A stretch of DNA of 64,000 nucleotides from NCBI GenBank assembly GCA_049487715.1, contig CP150575.1, positions 1 through 64,000 on the forward strand, given 5' to 3'. Shown here one piece after another: positions 55,282 to 64,000 of the stretch; within the stretch, counting starts at the first letter, position 1; each line of letters begins with the position of its first letter. Under the pieces are notes generated by a model that worked only from the letters and a program-made list of their open reading frames with translations, was not told the origin of the DNA and ran no database searches. Both the position numbers and the translations under genes were made by a program. Source of the DNA: Pycnococcus provasolii (Eukaryota; Chlorophyta; Pseudoscourfieldiophyceae; Pseudoscourfieldiales).

Positions 55282-57342
55282 ATGGCGGCACATCCTCCTC
55301 CTCCGTCGACGCTCTTACGCCTCTTTCTGTGTGAGTTCTCAAACAGGCCGGCCCCTGCCGAGTCTTCGCACTCGTACCTTAAGAGAAAACGGGAACCTGG
55401 TGATGGTGATGACGAACATGAACCTTCTTCTGGCGGCTTGTTGCACGGCCAGCACTCTCAGGACACACCAGGGGCACCCTTGCAGGACGCTCGTACCTTG
55501 CAAGGGCAACAGGGCCAAGGTGCGCGTAGCTCGTTTCGCACGTTCGAGGATGCGCGCACGTACGTACGCACGCTCGGTCTGAAGAGCTGGAAGGAGTGGG
55601 AGGCGTGGAGCAAGTCTGGCAAGCGACCGCACGACATACCGAGCAATCCTAATGTGACGTACAAGTCATCGGGCTGGACATCGCACGGCGACTTCCTCGG
55701 GTACGCGGTGGGCAAGCAGGCTCGGAAAACGAAAGAGTCAATGTTTCGCACGTTCGAGGATGCGCGCGTGTACGTACGCACGCTCGGCCTCAAGAGCCAG
55801 AAGGATTGGCAGGCGTGGAACAAGTCAGGCGCGCGTCCGCACGACATTCCGGTCCATCCTGAGACGATGTACAAATCATCGGGCTGGACGTCGTACGGCG
55901 ACTTCCTCGGATACCAGATCGGCAGGGAGGCTCGGAGTACAAAAGCTTCATCAAAGAATCGCACATTCGAGGATGCGCGCAACTTCGTGCGTACGCTCGG
56001 TCTGAAGAACGCGGAGGAGTGGGAGGCGTGGAGCAAGTCAGGCGCGCGCCCGCACGACATACCAAGCAATCCTAATGTGACGTACAAATCATCCGGCTGG
56101 ACATCGTACGGCGACTTCCTCGGATACGCGGTTGGCAAGCAGGCTAGGAAAGCGAAAGAGTCAAAGCTTCGCAGCTTCGAGGATGCGCGCACGTACGTAC
56201 GCACGCTCGGCCTGAAGAGCGCAAAGGAGTGGGAGGCGTGGAGCAAATCCGGTGCGAGGCCGCTCGACATTCCGAGCGCTCCTTATGTGACGTACGCGTC
56301 ATCGGGCTGGACATCGTACGGCGACTTCCTTGGCTTTGCGGAAGGCAAGGTGGCAGGCTCGTTTCGCAGCTTCGAGGATGCGCGCAACTTCGTGCGCCTG
56401 CTCGGCCTCAAGAGCTGGAAGGATTGGCAGGCGTGGAGCAAGTCAGGCGCGCGACCGCACGACATTCCGAGCGCTCCTTATGTGACGTACAAGTCATCCG
56501 GCTGGACATCGTATGGCGACTTCCTCGGGTACGCGGTGGGCAAGGTAGGCTCGTTTCGTTCTTTCGAGGATGCGCGCACGTACGTGCGCACGCTTGGCCT
56601 GAAGAGCGAAAAGGAGTGGAAGGCGTGGAGAAAGTCAGGCGCGCGTCCGCACGACATACCGAGCGCTCCTGATACGACGTACAAGTCATCAGGCTGGACA
56701 TCGTGGGGCGACTTCCTCGGATACGCGGTGGGCCAAGGTGCGCGCGGCTCGTATCGCACGTTCGAGGATGCGCGCACGTATGTGCGCACGCTCGGTCTGA
56801 AGAGCGCAATAGAGTGGCAGGCGTGGAGTAAGTCAGGCGCGAGGCCGCACGACATTCCGAGCACTCCTCAGGTGACGTACAAGTCATCCGGCTGGACATC
56901 GTACGGCGACTTTCTTGGTTACGATAAGGGCAAGTCGGCTGTCTCAACGGGAAGTGCTTGCATCGAGCTGATTGCACTACCGAGGTCGCTCAAAAGGGAA
57001 CCAGACGACATCACACCGCCACAAATTTCGCAACGCTTCATCGTTTTTGACACGCCAATGCTTGAGATGAGATATGCCGCCATGTATGTCGCGCAGATGC
57101 TTCGAGAGGATGGATCCAAAGGCGTGAACGACGGCGACATTGAGTTGCGCTTGCTCAGCGGCGATGTGGTGTCGCTGACTGAGCAAACGATTCGCGACGT
57201 GATTGCGCTTCCGGCAGCATCTGCATCTGCATCTCAAGGTCCTTTGGTGAAGATTCACTACACGACACGACCCACCGAGGAGGGAAGTCTTCAGCAGAGT
57301 AAAGGTAAGATTAACGGCTACTGCGCTGTCAAAGAAGAGTAA
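55282..57342 (+). CDS. Seven-copy 'integrase repeat' (INT_rpt-like) protein (686 aa)
   Basis: ATG 55282 (the frame upstream has no ATG). After an ~85-residue disordered region come seven ~65-residue repeats: F-R-[T/S]-F-E-D-A-R-x-[Y/F]-V-R-T-L-G-L-K-S-x-x-E-W-x-A-W-x-K-S-G, then R-P-H-D-I-P-S-x-P, then Y-K-S-S-G-W-T-S-Y-G-D-F-L-G-Y. This is the module I know from phage integrases, large DNA viruses of algae and some marine microbes (Pfam 'phage-integrase repeat unit', INT_rpt). No integrase catalytic domain is present. The C-terminal ~150 residues (I-V-F-D-T-P-M-L-E-M-R-Y-A-A-M-Y) are unassigned. DNA binding is likely; viral origin is inferred. It may be a domesticated virus gene. Confidence 0.75.
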   Translation: MAAHPPPPSTLLRLFLCEFSNRPAPAESSHSYLKRKREPGDGDDEHEPSSGGLLHGQHSQDTPGAPLQDARTLQGQQGQGARSSFRTFEDARTYVRTLGLKSWKEWEAWSKSGKRPHDIPSNPNVTYKSSGWTSHGDFLGYAVGKQARKTKESMFRTFEDARVYVRTLGLKSQKDWQAWNKSGARPHDIPVHPETMYKSSGWTSYGDFLGYQIGREARSTKASSKNRTFEDARNFVRTLGLKNAEEWEAWSKSGARPHDIPSNPNVTYKSSGWTSYGDFLGYAVGKQARKAKESKLRSFEDARTYVRTLGLKSAKEWEAWSKSGARPLDIPSAPYVTYASSGWTSYGDFLGFAEGKVAGSFRSFEDARNFVRLLGLKSWKDWQAWSKSGARPHDIPSAPYVTYKSSGWTSYGDFLGYAVGKVGSFRSFEDARTYVRTLGLKSEKEWKAWRKSGARPHDIPSAPDTTYKSSGWTSWGDFLGYAVGQGARGSYRTFEDARTYVRTLGLKSAIEWQAWSKSGARPHDIPSTPQVTYKSSGWTSYGDFLGYDKGKSAVSTGSACIELIALPRSLKREPDDITPPQISQRFIVFDTPMLEMRYAAMYVAQMLREDGSKGVNDGDIELRLLSGDVVSLTEQTIRDVIALPAASASASQGPLVKIHYTTRPTEEGSLQQSKGKINGYCAVKEE

Positions 57343-57838
57343 ACCAACAGCTGTAAGACTTGTAACCTGTACATAATAACCACCAACAAGTCGACTGTAC
57401 CAAGTTACAAACTTCAGTACAAAACAGTACAAGTCAGTCACTGAAAAGTGTCTTGAAAGTTGAACATGTAAGTTACAACACTGCCTTATCGTAGGTAGGT
57501 GGGTGGGAGAGCCCATGCATGCAGTCCCTTAAAATAAGCTTAGGGGATAGGGTTAGGGTTAGGGTTAGGGTTACGGTTCTCTTTGCTGCCGCGTTCTTCA
57601 TCCGCCATTCGCCATTCTTTCTTGGATCTAAGTCTGGCAAGGTGGAAGAAACAGACCCGGTTCGCAAGAAGTCCCTCCGAATCTCCCTGCTCGTCTTACG
57701 AGCGTTGAAGTGAAGTGAAGTGCTGGCGTCAAGTGCTGCGTCACTTCAGTCAAGGAAGGGGCCTTTTTTCAAGGCATTTTGTCTTTCTTCTTCTTGGCCT
57801 CTTTGAGCGCTCTCTGCGTTTGATCTGGCGTCTCTCCC
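57343..57838. promoter_or_regulatory. 5' region with telomeric repeats (57542-57573)
   Basis: TGTAA signals of the upstream gene at 57352-57356 and 57361-57365, then about four TTAGGG units 266 bp before the next start. No gene is seen. Confidence 0.6.
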
Positions 57839-59368
57839 ATGGCGTTCTTTCTTGTACATCTCTCCTCATCTTTCGTATTGTCTCTGGTCCTGCTGCTTTC
57901 GTCCGACCTCTATGGGCCTGCTCATTCTTTGGTAGCCGTTGCGATGCCTGTCGTGTCGTCCGGCGCCTTGGTGGACGAGATTGACGCGCAGGTGGCTGCC
58001 CACCCCGCCAACTTACCGGAGAACTCGAACAAGTTCTACGAAGACTCCGCCGTGCCACGAGGGTGTCCCACGGACAGGTTCGTACTGCAAGGGCCGAGGC
58101 CGTACACGGGAGGCTTCAACAACATGCTCATGAGCTTCCAGGGATCGCTCCTGCTGGCACGAGCGACGAACAGAACGTACGTCGTACCCGCGGGAAGAAA
58201 CGACAGGTACAACCAGAAACAGGGAGAGTTCAGGTTCAAGGATGTCGTCGACCTCGAGGAAATGAAGCGCGTCTGGCCGTGCTTCGTCGACTCCAACAAA
58301 CCGTGGGGTGTGGCTGCGCAGACCGCATACGTGGACCAGCCCCATGCCGCGGCAGCGGCTCGAGGCGCACGGAGAGGTCGGCGCGGCCTGCTCGTCGCAA
58401 ACGCCACACTAGGTCTCGATTGGCCGTTGTCGTCGTCGTCGTCGTCGTCGTCGTGGTTCAGACGACGACACCGTCAGCTGCAGGCAGCCTCGAAGACGTA
58501 CACGGGAACGGGCGTGTATGCCGCGAAGAACGACTATCGGCCCAAGCCTGGCACGATCGCGACGTCGGCGCCAATCCGGTACAGCGGCGGACCCATGCCC
58601 GGCGTGACGATCGACTTGCTGAAGACGTACTTCAACGGCGACGACATCAGGCAAGCGCACATCGCACAGGTGGGAGGAAGCGCGTGGAGCGGCATCATGA
58701 CGTTCTGCCCAACCACCGTCGAGGACGAGCAGTTCTGGAGGCACGTCAAGCCGAGCAAGCTCATCGCGGACGAGGTGGCTGCGTTCCAGAAGGCAAAGGG
58801 GCTCGTGCCCGGCGAGTACGTCGCCGTGCACACGAGGTGGCTCGAGGGCAAGTGTCCAGGCCGCGCGAAGAACTACTACGTCAAGGGCGTCGCGAAGCAG
58901 CTTGCCGCGATGTGCAACAACAACATCAAGTTGACGGCGTCGATCGCCAAGGCGAAGGGTCTGACTGGCGCGAAGATCTTCCTAGCAAGCGACAGACAGC
59001 GGCTGGACAACGACAAGACGTTCCACGGCGCGGGCGCGATTTCGTACGACAAAGGGAACAACAAGGACCGGTACTACGGCGCTGGGACGCAGTTCGTCAA
59101 GGGCTACGCGGGCAAGGTTGTGTTCGAGCCGCTCGTTGACATGTTCACGCTCGTCGACGCGAAGCTGTTCGTCGGAAACATGATCTCGACGTTCAGCACG
59201 AACACCGCGAGCCTTCGCGCGGCGCTCGGACGCGAGAGCGTGCTTGCGTGGCCCGAGCCGAAAACCACAAAAACCTTCTGGGAGTGCGAGCGCGCGCACT
59301 TCTGGTGCGGGCCAGAGCTCAAGGAGTGGAGCTCCGCGGGGCACACGAAGAGGCACGGCTCGTGCTAG
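57839..59368 (+). CDS. GDP-fucose O-fucosyltransferase-like protein (509 aa)
   Basis: N-terminal signal peptide or anchor (residues ~1-30, FLVHLSSSFVLSLVLLLSS). Fold markers of the POFUT/plant O-fucosyltransferase superfamily are present: G-G-F-N-N-M-L-M-S-F near 97 (the N-N/H-N motif that holds GDP-fucose), the catalytic H-x-R as H331-T-R333 in V-A-V-H-T-R-W, and near the end the acid/Ser-Thr motif V-D-M-F-T-L-V-D-A-K-L-F-V-G-N-M-I-S-T-F-S. Eight to ten cysteines suit the secretory pathway. A Ser run (from a TCG repeat, ~200-208) lies in a basic insertion. Acceptor protein unknown. Neighbouring XEG113-like GT77 also modifies secreted proteins. Confidence 0.82.
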   Translation: MAFFLVHLSSSFVLSLVLLLSSDLYGPAHSLVAVAMPVVSSGALVDEIDAQVAAHPANLPENSNKFYEDSAVPRGCPTDRFVLQGPRPYTGGFNNMLMSFQGSLLLARATNRTYVVPAGRNDRYNQKQGEFRFKDVVDLEEMKRVWPCFVDSNKPWGVAAQTAYVDQPHAAAAARGARRGRRGLLVANATLGLDWPLSSSSSSSSWFRRRHRQLQAASKTYTGTGVYAAKNDYRPKPGTIATSAPIRYSGGPMPGVTIDLLKTYFNGDDIRQAHIAQVGGSAWSGIMTFCPTTVEDEQFWRHVKPSKLIADEVAAFQKAKGLVPGEYVAVHTRWLEGKCPGRAKNYYVKGVAKQLAAMCNNNIKLTASIAKAKGLTGAKIFLASDRQRLDNDKTFHGAGAISYDKGNNKDRYYGAGTQFVKGYAGKVVFEPLVDMFTLVDAKLFVGNMISTFSTNTASLRAALGRESVLAWPEPKTTKTFWECERAHFWCGPELKEWSSAGHTKRHGSC

Positions 59369-59574
59369 CGGCACGGCGAAAGAAAAAACGACCACGTGTT
59401 ACGAATACCTTGTTTTTAACCAAACCTGTGGCGGCGGCGACGCGACGGTGAAGTCGTACAGCCCCGTGCATGGGGTTAGCGAGCCCAATAAACCTTTTAG
59501 CGTCACGGAAAAACAAAACTATCCATACGGGTAGGTACGTTACTTAACTAACTATATTTTCATTCTCGCCACGC
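59369..59574. other. Short convergent 3' region
   Basis: 3' ends of the O-fucosyltransferase-like and Sec16-like genes. No separate signal. Confidence 0.6.
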
Positions 59575-62500
59575 TCATAGCGCAACCTCGTCGAACTCGT
59601 CTCCAGGCGGCGGTGGCGGCGGTGGCGACGGATCAACAGCACTAGCAACAGGAGCAGCAGGCGGCGGCGGTGGCGCGGTCGTTGGCGCCTCTGTACCGCT
59701 GGCGTCGGCGCTGGCTTCGGTCTCCGCTGCCTGCGGTACTGGCGCCATGAATCCGCCTGCCGGCGGTACTGGCGCCATGAATCCGCCAGCGGGCGGTACT
59801 GGTGCCATGAACCCGCCAGCGGGTGGTGCTGGCGCCATGAACCCGCCACCCGGCGCCGGCGGAGCGAATCCACCACCACCTGCCGGCGCCGGCGGAGCGA
59901 ATCCACCACCACCTGCTGGCGCCGGCGGAGCGAATCCACCACCACCTGCTGGCGCCGGCGGCGCGAATCCTCCTCCTCCTCCTCCTCCGCCTCCGCCACC
60001 ACCCATCGTATCCACATATCTCGACCGCGCCCCTCTCGAACGGCGCGCGGCAAATGTGGCTGCTATCGGAGGAGCCGCTGCCGGCGCACCGCCAGATGGT
60101 GGTACTGCTGCCGGTGCCCCGGGGACGGCCAGTCCAGGTGGTGGCGCTGCTGCTGTTGGTGCCCCGGGGGTGGCCAGTCCGAGTGCAGCGGTCGTCGGAG
60201 GTGGCGGCGGAGGCTCTTCATCCGGCTCGTCTTCCTTGCCCTCCTCTACCCAGCGCTTCCTGACGGGATCGTAGTAAAACTTGTTGTCGTTGAGGCCAAG
60301 TTTCGCCTTGTTTTTTGTCGTACCAAGGAACGAACCGAGTCGACCGAGTGCCTTGCTCATGAGATCGGAGCCGCTCGAATTTCCCTTGCTGCCACGACCA
60401 CCGCCAAGGCTTGCATCCTTCCCTTCCGACTTTGTCGCGTCTGGTGACGACGACGACGTAGGCGCCGGAGCCGGCGCAGGTGATGGGGAAGGGGCGTGCA
60501 CCTGCTCAGGTACCATCTGCTGCTGGTGCTGGTGCTGGTGCTGGTGCTGCTGCGAAGCCGCATATGCCTGCGCCTGCGCTTGTTCATGCATGCTAACGCT
60601 TGGCGACCCGTCCTCAAATGTTGCACCTCCCATGAGCAGGCCTACCGCCGACTCCATGTATCCTCGAACGTTCACTTTGGGGAGCGCTGACGCCGCCACT
60701 CCTGCTTGAGCTTGATTCGACCCTCCCGAAGCATGCGCATGGGCATCAACGCCATGTAGCGCCTGTGGCCCAAGAGCATCGCTCGCGGTCTTCTTCACAG
60801 ACGCAAAAGCCGGAGTGTCACCCACATGGTGCACGATTCGAATCAACGACTGCTCGCAGAGGTAGCCGAGCATGCGCAGTGGTTCAGGCAACTGCTTTTG
60901 CACGGGATGTGGTGCCCAGAGCTCTGTTAGCCAAGACTGTGTCGTCTCAAGGCGCTTGAGAAGTGCAAGAACATCCGCCAGCTGTGCTGACGCGGCATCA
61001 AGAGCTCCAAGGTCCGCGAGGCGTAGCGCGTGAAGGGCACGATATGGCTGCAAGTCCCACGATGGCGGTGGAGTGACATCGGAGGTGGCTTCCACCTTCG
61101 CGCGACCTCTCAGCCAGTCGCCCCAGCCGCTCGTTTTGGCACCACTTGCCTTTGCCGCGTCCGCTGACGTCGTCCTGCCATCCTTACCCGTTCTCGCACG
61201 CAACGTGGCAAGCACGAGCGAAAGTTCGATTGCCTCATCTGGTATGACGTTGCGCGAAATGGCTCCCACAAGTGCACGGCAATCAGCCATCGGCGCGTCC
61301 GAAAGCACGAAGCAGACGTGAGCAACGTGAACAGCATCTGCCACGCCGTTGTCGGCAGCCTTCCAGGCTGCTTCGCCCATGGAGCGAATAGCGCGTGCAA
61401 AGGCGCCTCGGCTCTCGGCGGGGGTCGTGATTAGATTCTGGAAGAGTGCCGCGAGGCTGTGCCGCCAACCCTCGGCGTCGAAGGTTGCAACCGCCGCCGC
61501 ATCTCCGAGCCCCGCCCGGCAGACTGCCGTGAGCGAGGGAAGAGACACCGCGGCAGCTTTTGCGGCATCCGTGAGTACAAGGTCCAGAGTTTCCGCAGCT
61601 CGGCCCACGTCACCCGCCGCTTCCATTGTCTGGGCGAGTAACAACGCGGGTCCCCACTGCCGAGCATGTATGAGCCACTGCAGAGCATCGGCGCGCGATC
61701 CGGCCCGCAGGTATGAATCTGCGTAGCGCAACGGCTCGGCGGATGACGGCGGTGGCGGTGCCAACTCTGTGGTGGTTGCAGTAGCGGTAGCAGTAGCGGT
61801 GGTGGAAATGGTAGTGGCGGTGGTGGCGGCGGCGGTGGCGGCACCGGTGGCGGTGGCATCTTGTAGTGTGGTAGCAGCCGGAATACTGGACAGGCTGAGT
61901 GACGATTCACTCTTTGCGAGCGTTGTAGCATCACTGACATCATCGGCGGCGATCAATTCGTCGAGTGCTGATGTTTCGTCTCCACCACCGTCTGTGGCGG
62001 TAGCTACAGCATCGCCGCCATCCGCCGCGACAAGCTCGTCGATGGCGGAGGCGGCATCATGGTCACCAGAAGAGTCTGCAGTTGGTTCATCCGATTCCTC
62101 CCGTTCTAGCGAAGTCTCCGGCTCGAGCTTGGCGGGGGGCTCAGATTCAGCTGGCGATGTGGCCTGAGGAGGAGGTTGATCAGTAGTATCCTGCACTGCC
62201 TCGTGCGCGGTATTTTTCTCAGCTGACGCAATCGGAGTATCTTTGCTATCCCTCTGCGGTGACGACGACGACGCATCCTCCTTGCCGTCTTTGGATGACG
62301 TCGGTGACACCTCTGCAGCAACACCTGTCTGCACACTTTCGACGGGTGGCGGCGTTTCGAGGGGAGGTGCACCCTCCAGGATAGCTGCCGCGATTGCCTC
62401 CGCGATTGGCCCTTCGTTCGGCTTACCATCCGGCGCATTCCAGAGGATTCGCATCACCTGTAAAAGTGTTCTTCGTGCACCAACGGCACGAGTCGCCTTT

Positions 62501-64000
62501 GCGTCCAGATAGTTGGTGACTGCGGTGGATGATGTACCGCCGACACCAACGGTATCGCCGCAGCCACCTAAGCGCTCATAGCTCGGGTAAGATGTGAGCG
62601 TATCGTGCATCTCCCATCTCCACGGCGCTGCAGATCCACTCGTACCTAGCACGCTGGCAAGCGTGCGCACCGTCCCTGCGCGCCCGGAAACCACCGCAAG
62701 GCCACCTCCCATGCGAAATGATACACACGTAACTGGTGGTCGTCCGTCGGGTGAATGTACCCCGGCAATTGCCGTGGAGCTGGAATCCTGTTGCGGTTGC
62801 CAGATGGAAGGCTGCTGAGGTTGCCAAGTGGATGCCGCAGGTGCGGCATTCGGCGGTTGCCAAACCTTAGGTTGTAGCTGCTGCGACTGTTCAGGAGGAG
62901 TTGGTTGCCAAACCTGTGGCTGCATTTGCGATTGTTCAGGAAGAGGTTGTTGTTGTTGTTGTTGTTGCTGCTGCTGTTGTTGCTGCTGCTGCTGCTGTGC
63001 CGGTGGAGGTTGCCAAACCTGTGCAGGTGGCGGTGCCTCGGCTGGCTGCCAGACCTGTGGCCGCGGCGGCGGCTGGTGCTGTTGTGGTGGCGATGGTTGT
63101 GCCGATAGGTGTGGCGATGGGTGTGGCGATGGTTGTGTCTGCTCAGACTGCTGCTGCTGCTGCTGTGGCGGCGGAGGCTGCCAGACCTGTGCAGTTGGCT
63201 GCTGAGATACCGCGGGTGGCTGCCAAACCTGTGCAGTTGGCTGCTGCTGTTGTGGCTGCATTTGCTCAGGCTGCTGCTGCTGCTGCTGTTGCTGTACCGG
63301 CGGAGGCTGCCATACTTGTGCGGGTGGTGACGTTTCCGCTGGCTGCCAAACATGTGCAGGTGGCTGCTGCTGCTGCTGCTCCTGTGGTGGTGGTGGTGGA
63401 TGTGCATGTTCGGAATGCTGCTGTGCTGGTGGTTGCTGCCACATCTGTGACTGCTGTGAAGTGGATGATTCTGGAGGTTGCCACATTTTGGCAACTGGTG
63501 GTGAGTGCGTAGGTGCCGGCGGTGGCGGTGTGAACATGCGCGGCGCCTCTGCGACTGGATTCGAGACAGGTGCCGGCGCGGGTACCTGCGGCTGTTGTGC
63601 CGGAACCGGCCCTGGCAAACCCACGGGCGGAGGAGGAGTTGCCGCCGCCGTCGTCCCGAAGAAGCTCGTCGTTGCCGCGGTGCTCGTTGGCACGAACAGC
63701 GTGTTAGACGACGCGGCGGTCTTTGGCGCCGTAGAGGCAACGGTGGAAACCTTGTACGTCTGCGGCGCGTTGGCGTGATTCTGATCTGCGGGCAACTGTG
63801 GAACGAAAAAACCCGCAGGCACCACCTTCTGCTGACTCTGCACCTGTGGTTGCTGCACAGGTGCTAATGTTGGCGTCGGCTGAGTAGGCACGGCGGGTGC
63901 AGCAGAAGCTGGGGTGGGAAACGCCTGCTGCGCCGCCGAGATCGGCTGCTGCCAAGGTTGCGACGACAGTGGTTGCATGTATGCCTGCGCATGGCTCGTC
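59575..64000 (-). CDS. SEC16: COPII coat assembly protein Sec16-like, 5' end outside window
   Basis: Organises ER exit sites by binding Sec13/Sec31 and Sec23. The frame remains open to the window edge, so the N-terminus is missing; at least 1467 aa follow M at 63978. The N-terminal ~400 residues are Pro/Gln-rich, with a repeated Q-V-W-Q-P-P motif. The central conserved domain and ACE1-like helical region (about residues 740-1140) include Y-L-R-A-G-S-R-A-D-A-L-Q-W-L-I-H-A-R-Q-W-G-P-A-L-L-L-A. The C-terminal conserved segment K-F-Y-Y-D-P-V-R-K-R-W-V-E-E-G is diagnostic of Sec16. After it come Gly/Pro repeats (GGGFAPPAPA), five or more copies, giving a repetitive DNA tract at 59745-59990. CAG/CTG repeats at about 62945-62997 encode Gln runs. 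Confidence 0.88.
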   Translation of the reverse strand, partial: TSHAQAYMQPLSSQPWQQPISAAQQAFPTPASAAPAVPTQPTPTLAPVQQPQVQSQQKVVPAGFFVPQLPADQNHANAPQTYKVSTVASTAPKTAASSNTLFVPTSTAATTSFFGTTAAATPPPPVGLPGPVPAQQPQVPAPAPVSNPVAEAPRMFTPPPPAPTHSPPVAKMWQPPESSTSQQSQMWQQPPAQQHSEHAHPPPPPQEQQQQQPPAHVWQPAETSPPAQVWQPPPVQQQQQQQQPEQMQPQQQQPTAQVWQPPAVSQQPTAQVWQPPPPQQQQQQSEQTQPSPHPSPHLSAQPSPPQQHQPPPRPQVWQPAEAPPPAQVWQPPPAQQQQQQQQQQQQQQQQQPLPEQSQMQPQVWQPTPPEQSQQLQPKVWQPPNAAPAASTWQPQQPSIWQPQQDSSSTAIAGVHSPDGRPPVTCVSFRMGGGLAVVSGRAGTVRTLASVLGTSGSAAPWRWEMHDTLTSYPSYERLGGCGDTVGVGGTSSTAVTNYLDAKATRAVGARRTLLQVMRILWNAPDGKPNEGPIAEAIAAAILEGAPPLETPPPVESVQTGVAAEVSPTSSKDGKEDASSSSPQRDSKDTPIASAEKNTAHEAVQDTTDQPPPQATSPAESEPPAKLEPETSLEREESDEPTADSSGDHDAASAIDELVAADGGDAVATATDGGGDETSALDELIAADDVSDATTLAKSESSLSLSSIPAATTLQDATATGAATAAATTATTISTTATATATATTTELAPPPPSSAEPLRYADSYLRAGSRADALQWLIHARQWGPALLLAQTMEAAGDVGRAAETLDLVLTDAAKAAAVSLPSLTAVCRAGLGDAAAVATFDAEGWRHSLAALFQNLITTPAESRGAFARAIRSMGEAAWKAADNGVADAVHVAHVCFVLSDAPMADCRALVGAISRNVIPDEAIELSLVLATLRARTGKDGRTTSADAAKASGAKTSGWGDWLRGRAKVEATSDVTPPPSWDLQPYRALHALRLADLGALDAASAQLADVLALLKRLETTQSWLTELWAPHPVQKQLPEPLRMLGYLCEQSLIRIVHHVGDTPAFASVKKTASDALGPQALHGVDAHAHASGGSNQAQAGVAASALPKVNVRGYMESAVGLLMGGATFEDGSPSVSMHEQAQAQAYAASQQHQHQHQHQQQMVPEQVHAPSPSPAPAPAPTSSSSPDATKSEGKDASLGGGRGSKGNSSGSDLMSKALGRLGSFLGTTKNKAKLGLNDNKFYYDPVRKRWVEEGKEDEPDEEPPPPPPTTAALGLATPGAPTAAAPPPGLAVPGAPAAVPPSGGAPAAAPPIAATFAARRSRGARSRYVDTMGGGGGGGGGGGGFAPPAPAGGGGFAPPAPAGGGGFAPPAPAGGGGFAPPAPGGGFMAPAPPAGGFMAPVPPAGGFMAPVPPAGGFMAPVPQAAETEASADASGTEAPTTAPPPPPAAPVASAVDPSPPPPPPPGDEFDEVAL

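Noticed and set aside
59747-60274. + strand Gly/Pro-rich ORF
   Set aside because: Antisense of the Sec16-like C-terminal GGGFAPPAP repeats.

Overview
The window is the left end of a nuclear chromosome from a compact, GC-rich eukaryotic genome. It starts in a CCCTAA (TTAGGG) telomere and then carries about 26 protein genes, nearly all without introns. I infer a photosynthetic picoeukaryote, most likely a green (prasinophyte-like) alga. The grounds are a land-plant/green-alga type GT77 arabinosyltransferase (XEG113-like), several probable plastid or mitochondrial targeting peptides, plant-style phosphate-starvation (P1BS) motifs, TGTAA motifs at 3' ends, a UGA-selenocysteine glutathione peroxidase and permuted tRNA genes. 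The species cannot be named from the sequence alone.

Layout. 1-307: telomere with a 12-bp variant block. 308-1845: subtelomere with a hypothetical ORF, a palindrome and telomeric repeats. 1846-17000: COX7c-like gene (one 366-nt intron), ArnT-like glycosyltransferase, an RP-x-TA repeat protein, malate dehydrogenase, a two-TM protein, a subtelomeric-repeat ORF, a CAAX-protease/EF-hand fusion, a YqaJ-type exonuclease, a permuted tRNA and a GST-like protein. 17000-37500: a very large AIFM2-like fusion, a second permuted tRNA, an ERCC6L-like SNF2 ATPase, SDHAF2, an RCC1 propeller, glyoxylate reductase, selenoprotein GPx, a MYST acetyltransferase, Urm1, an ankyrin/exonuclease fusion and a cytochrome b5/hemerythrin fusion. 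38900-45300: a secreted protein made of three almost identical 692-residue units. 45800-64000: XEG113-like GT77, an ACT-repeat protein, a small membrane protein, a NUDT22/NUDX9-like Nudix enzyme, a UBC6-type E2, a plastid-type membrane protein, a seven-repeat virus-like protein, an O-fucosyltransferase-like protein and a partial Sec16.

The most striking result is two tRNA genes, Lys(CUU) on + at 15195-15519 and Met(CAU) on - at 21194-21483. Their 3' halves lie upstream of their 5' halves, and each is further broken by GT...AG introns of 77-80 nt at non-canonical positions. Removing the introns and rejoining the halves gives complete cloverleaves. Simple tRNA scanners would miss both genes.

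Other themes are telomeric repeat blocks confined almost entirely to 5' intergenic regions, and many unusual domain fusions. A PhoX-like triplicated secreted protein also sits behind a cluster of P1BS-like sites, which suggests a phosphate-scavenging surface protein induced by phosphate starvation. Genes are mostly independent units rather than a pathway cluster. Convergent pairs are tightly spaced (22 to about 240 bp in most cases), as is usual in picoalgal genomes.
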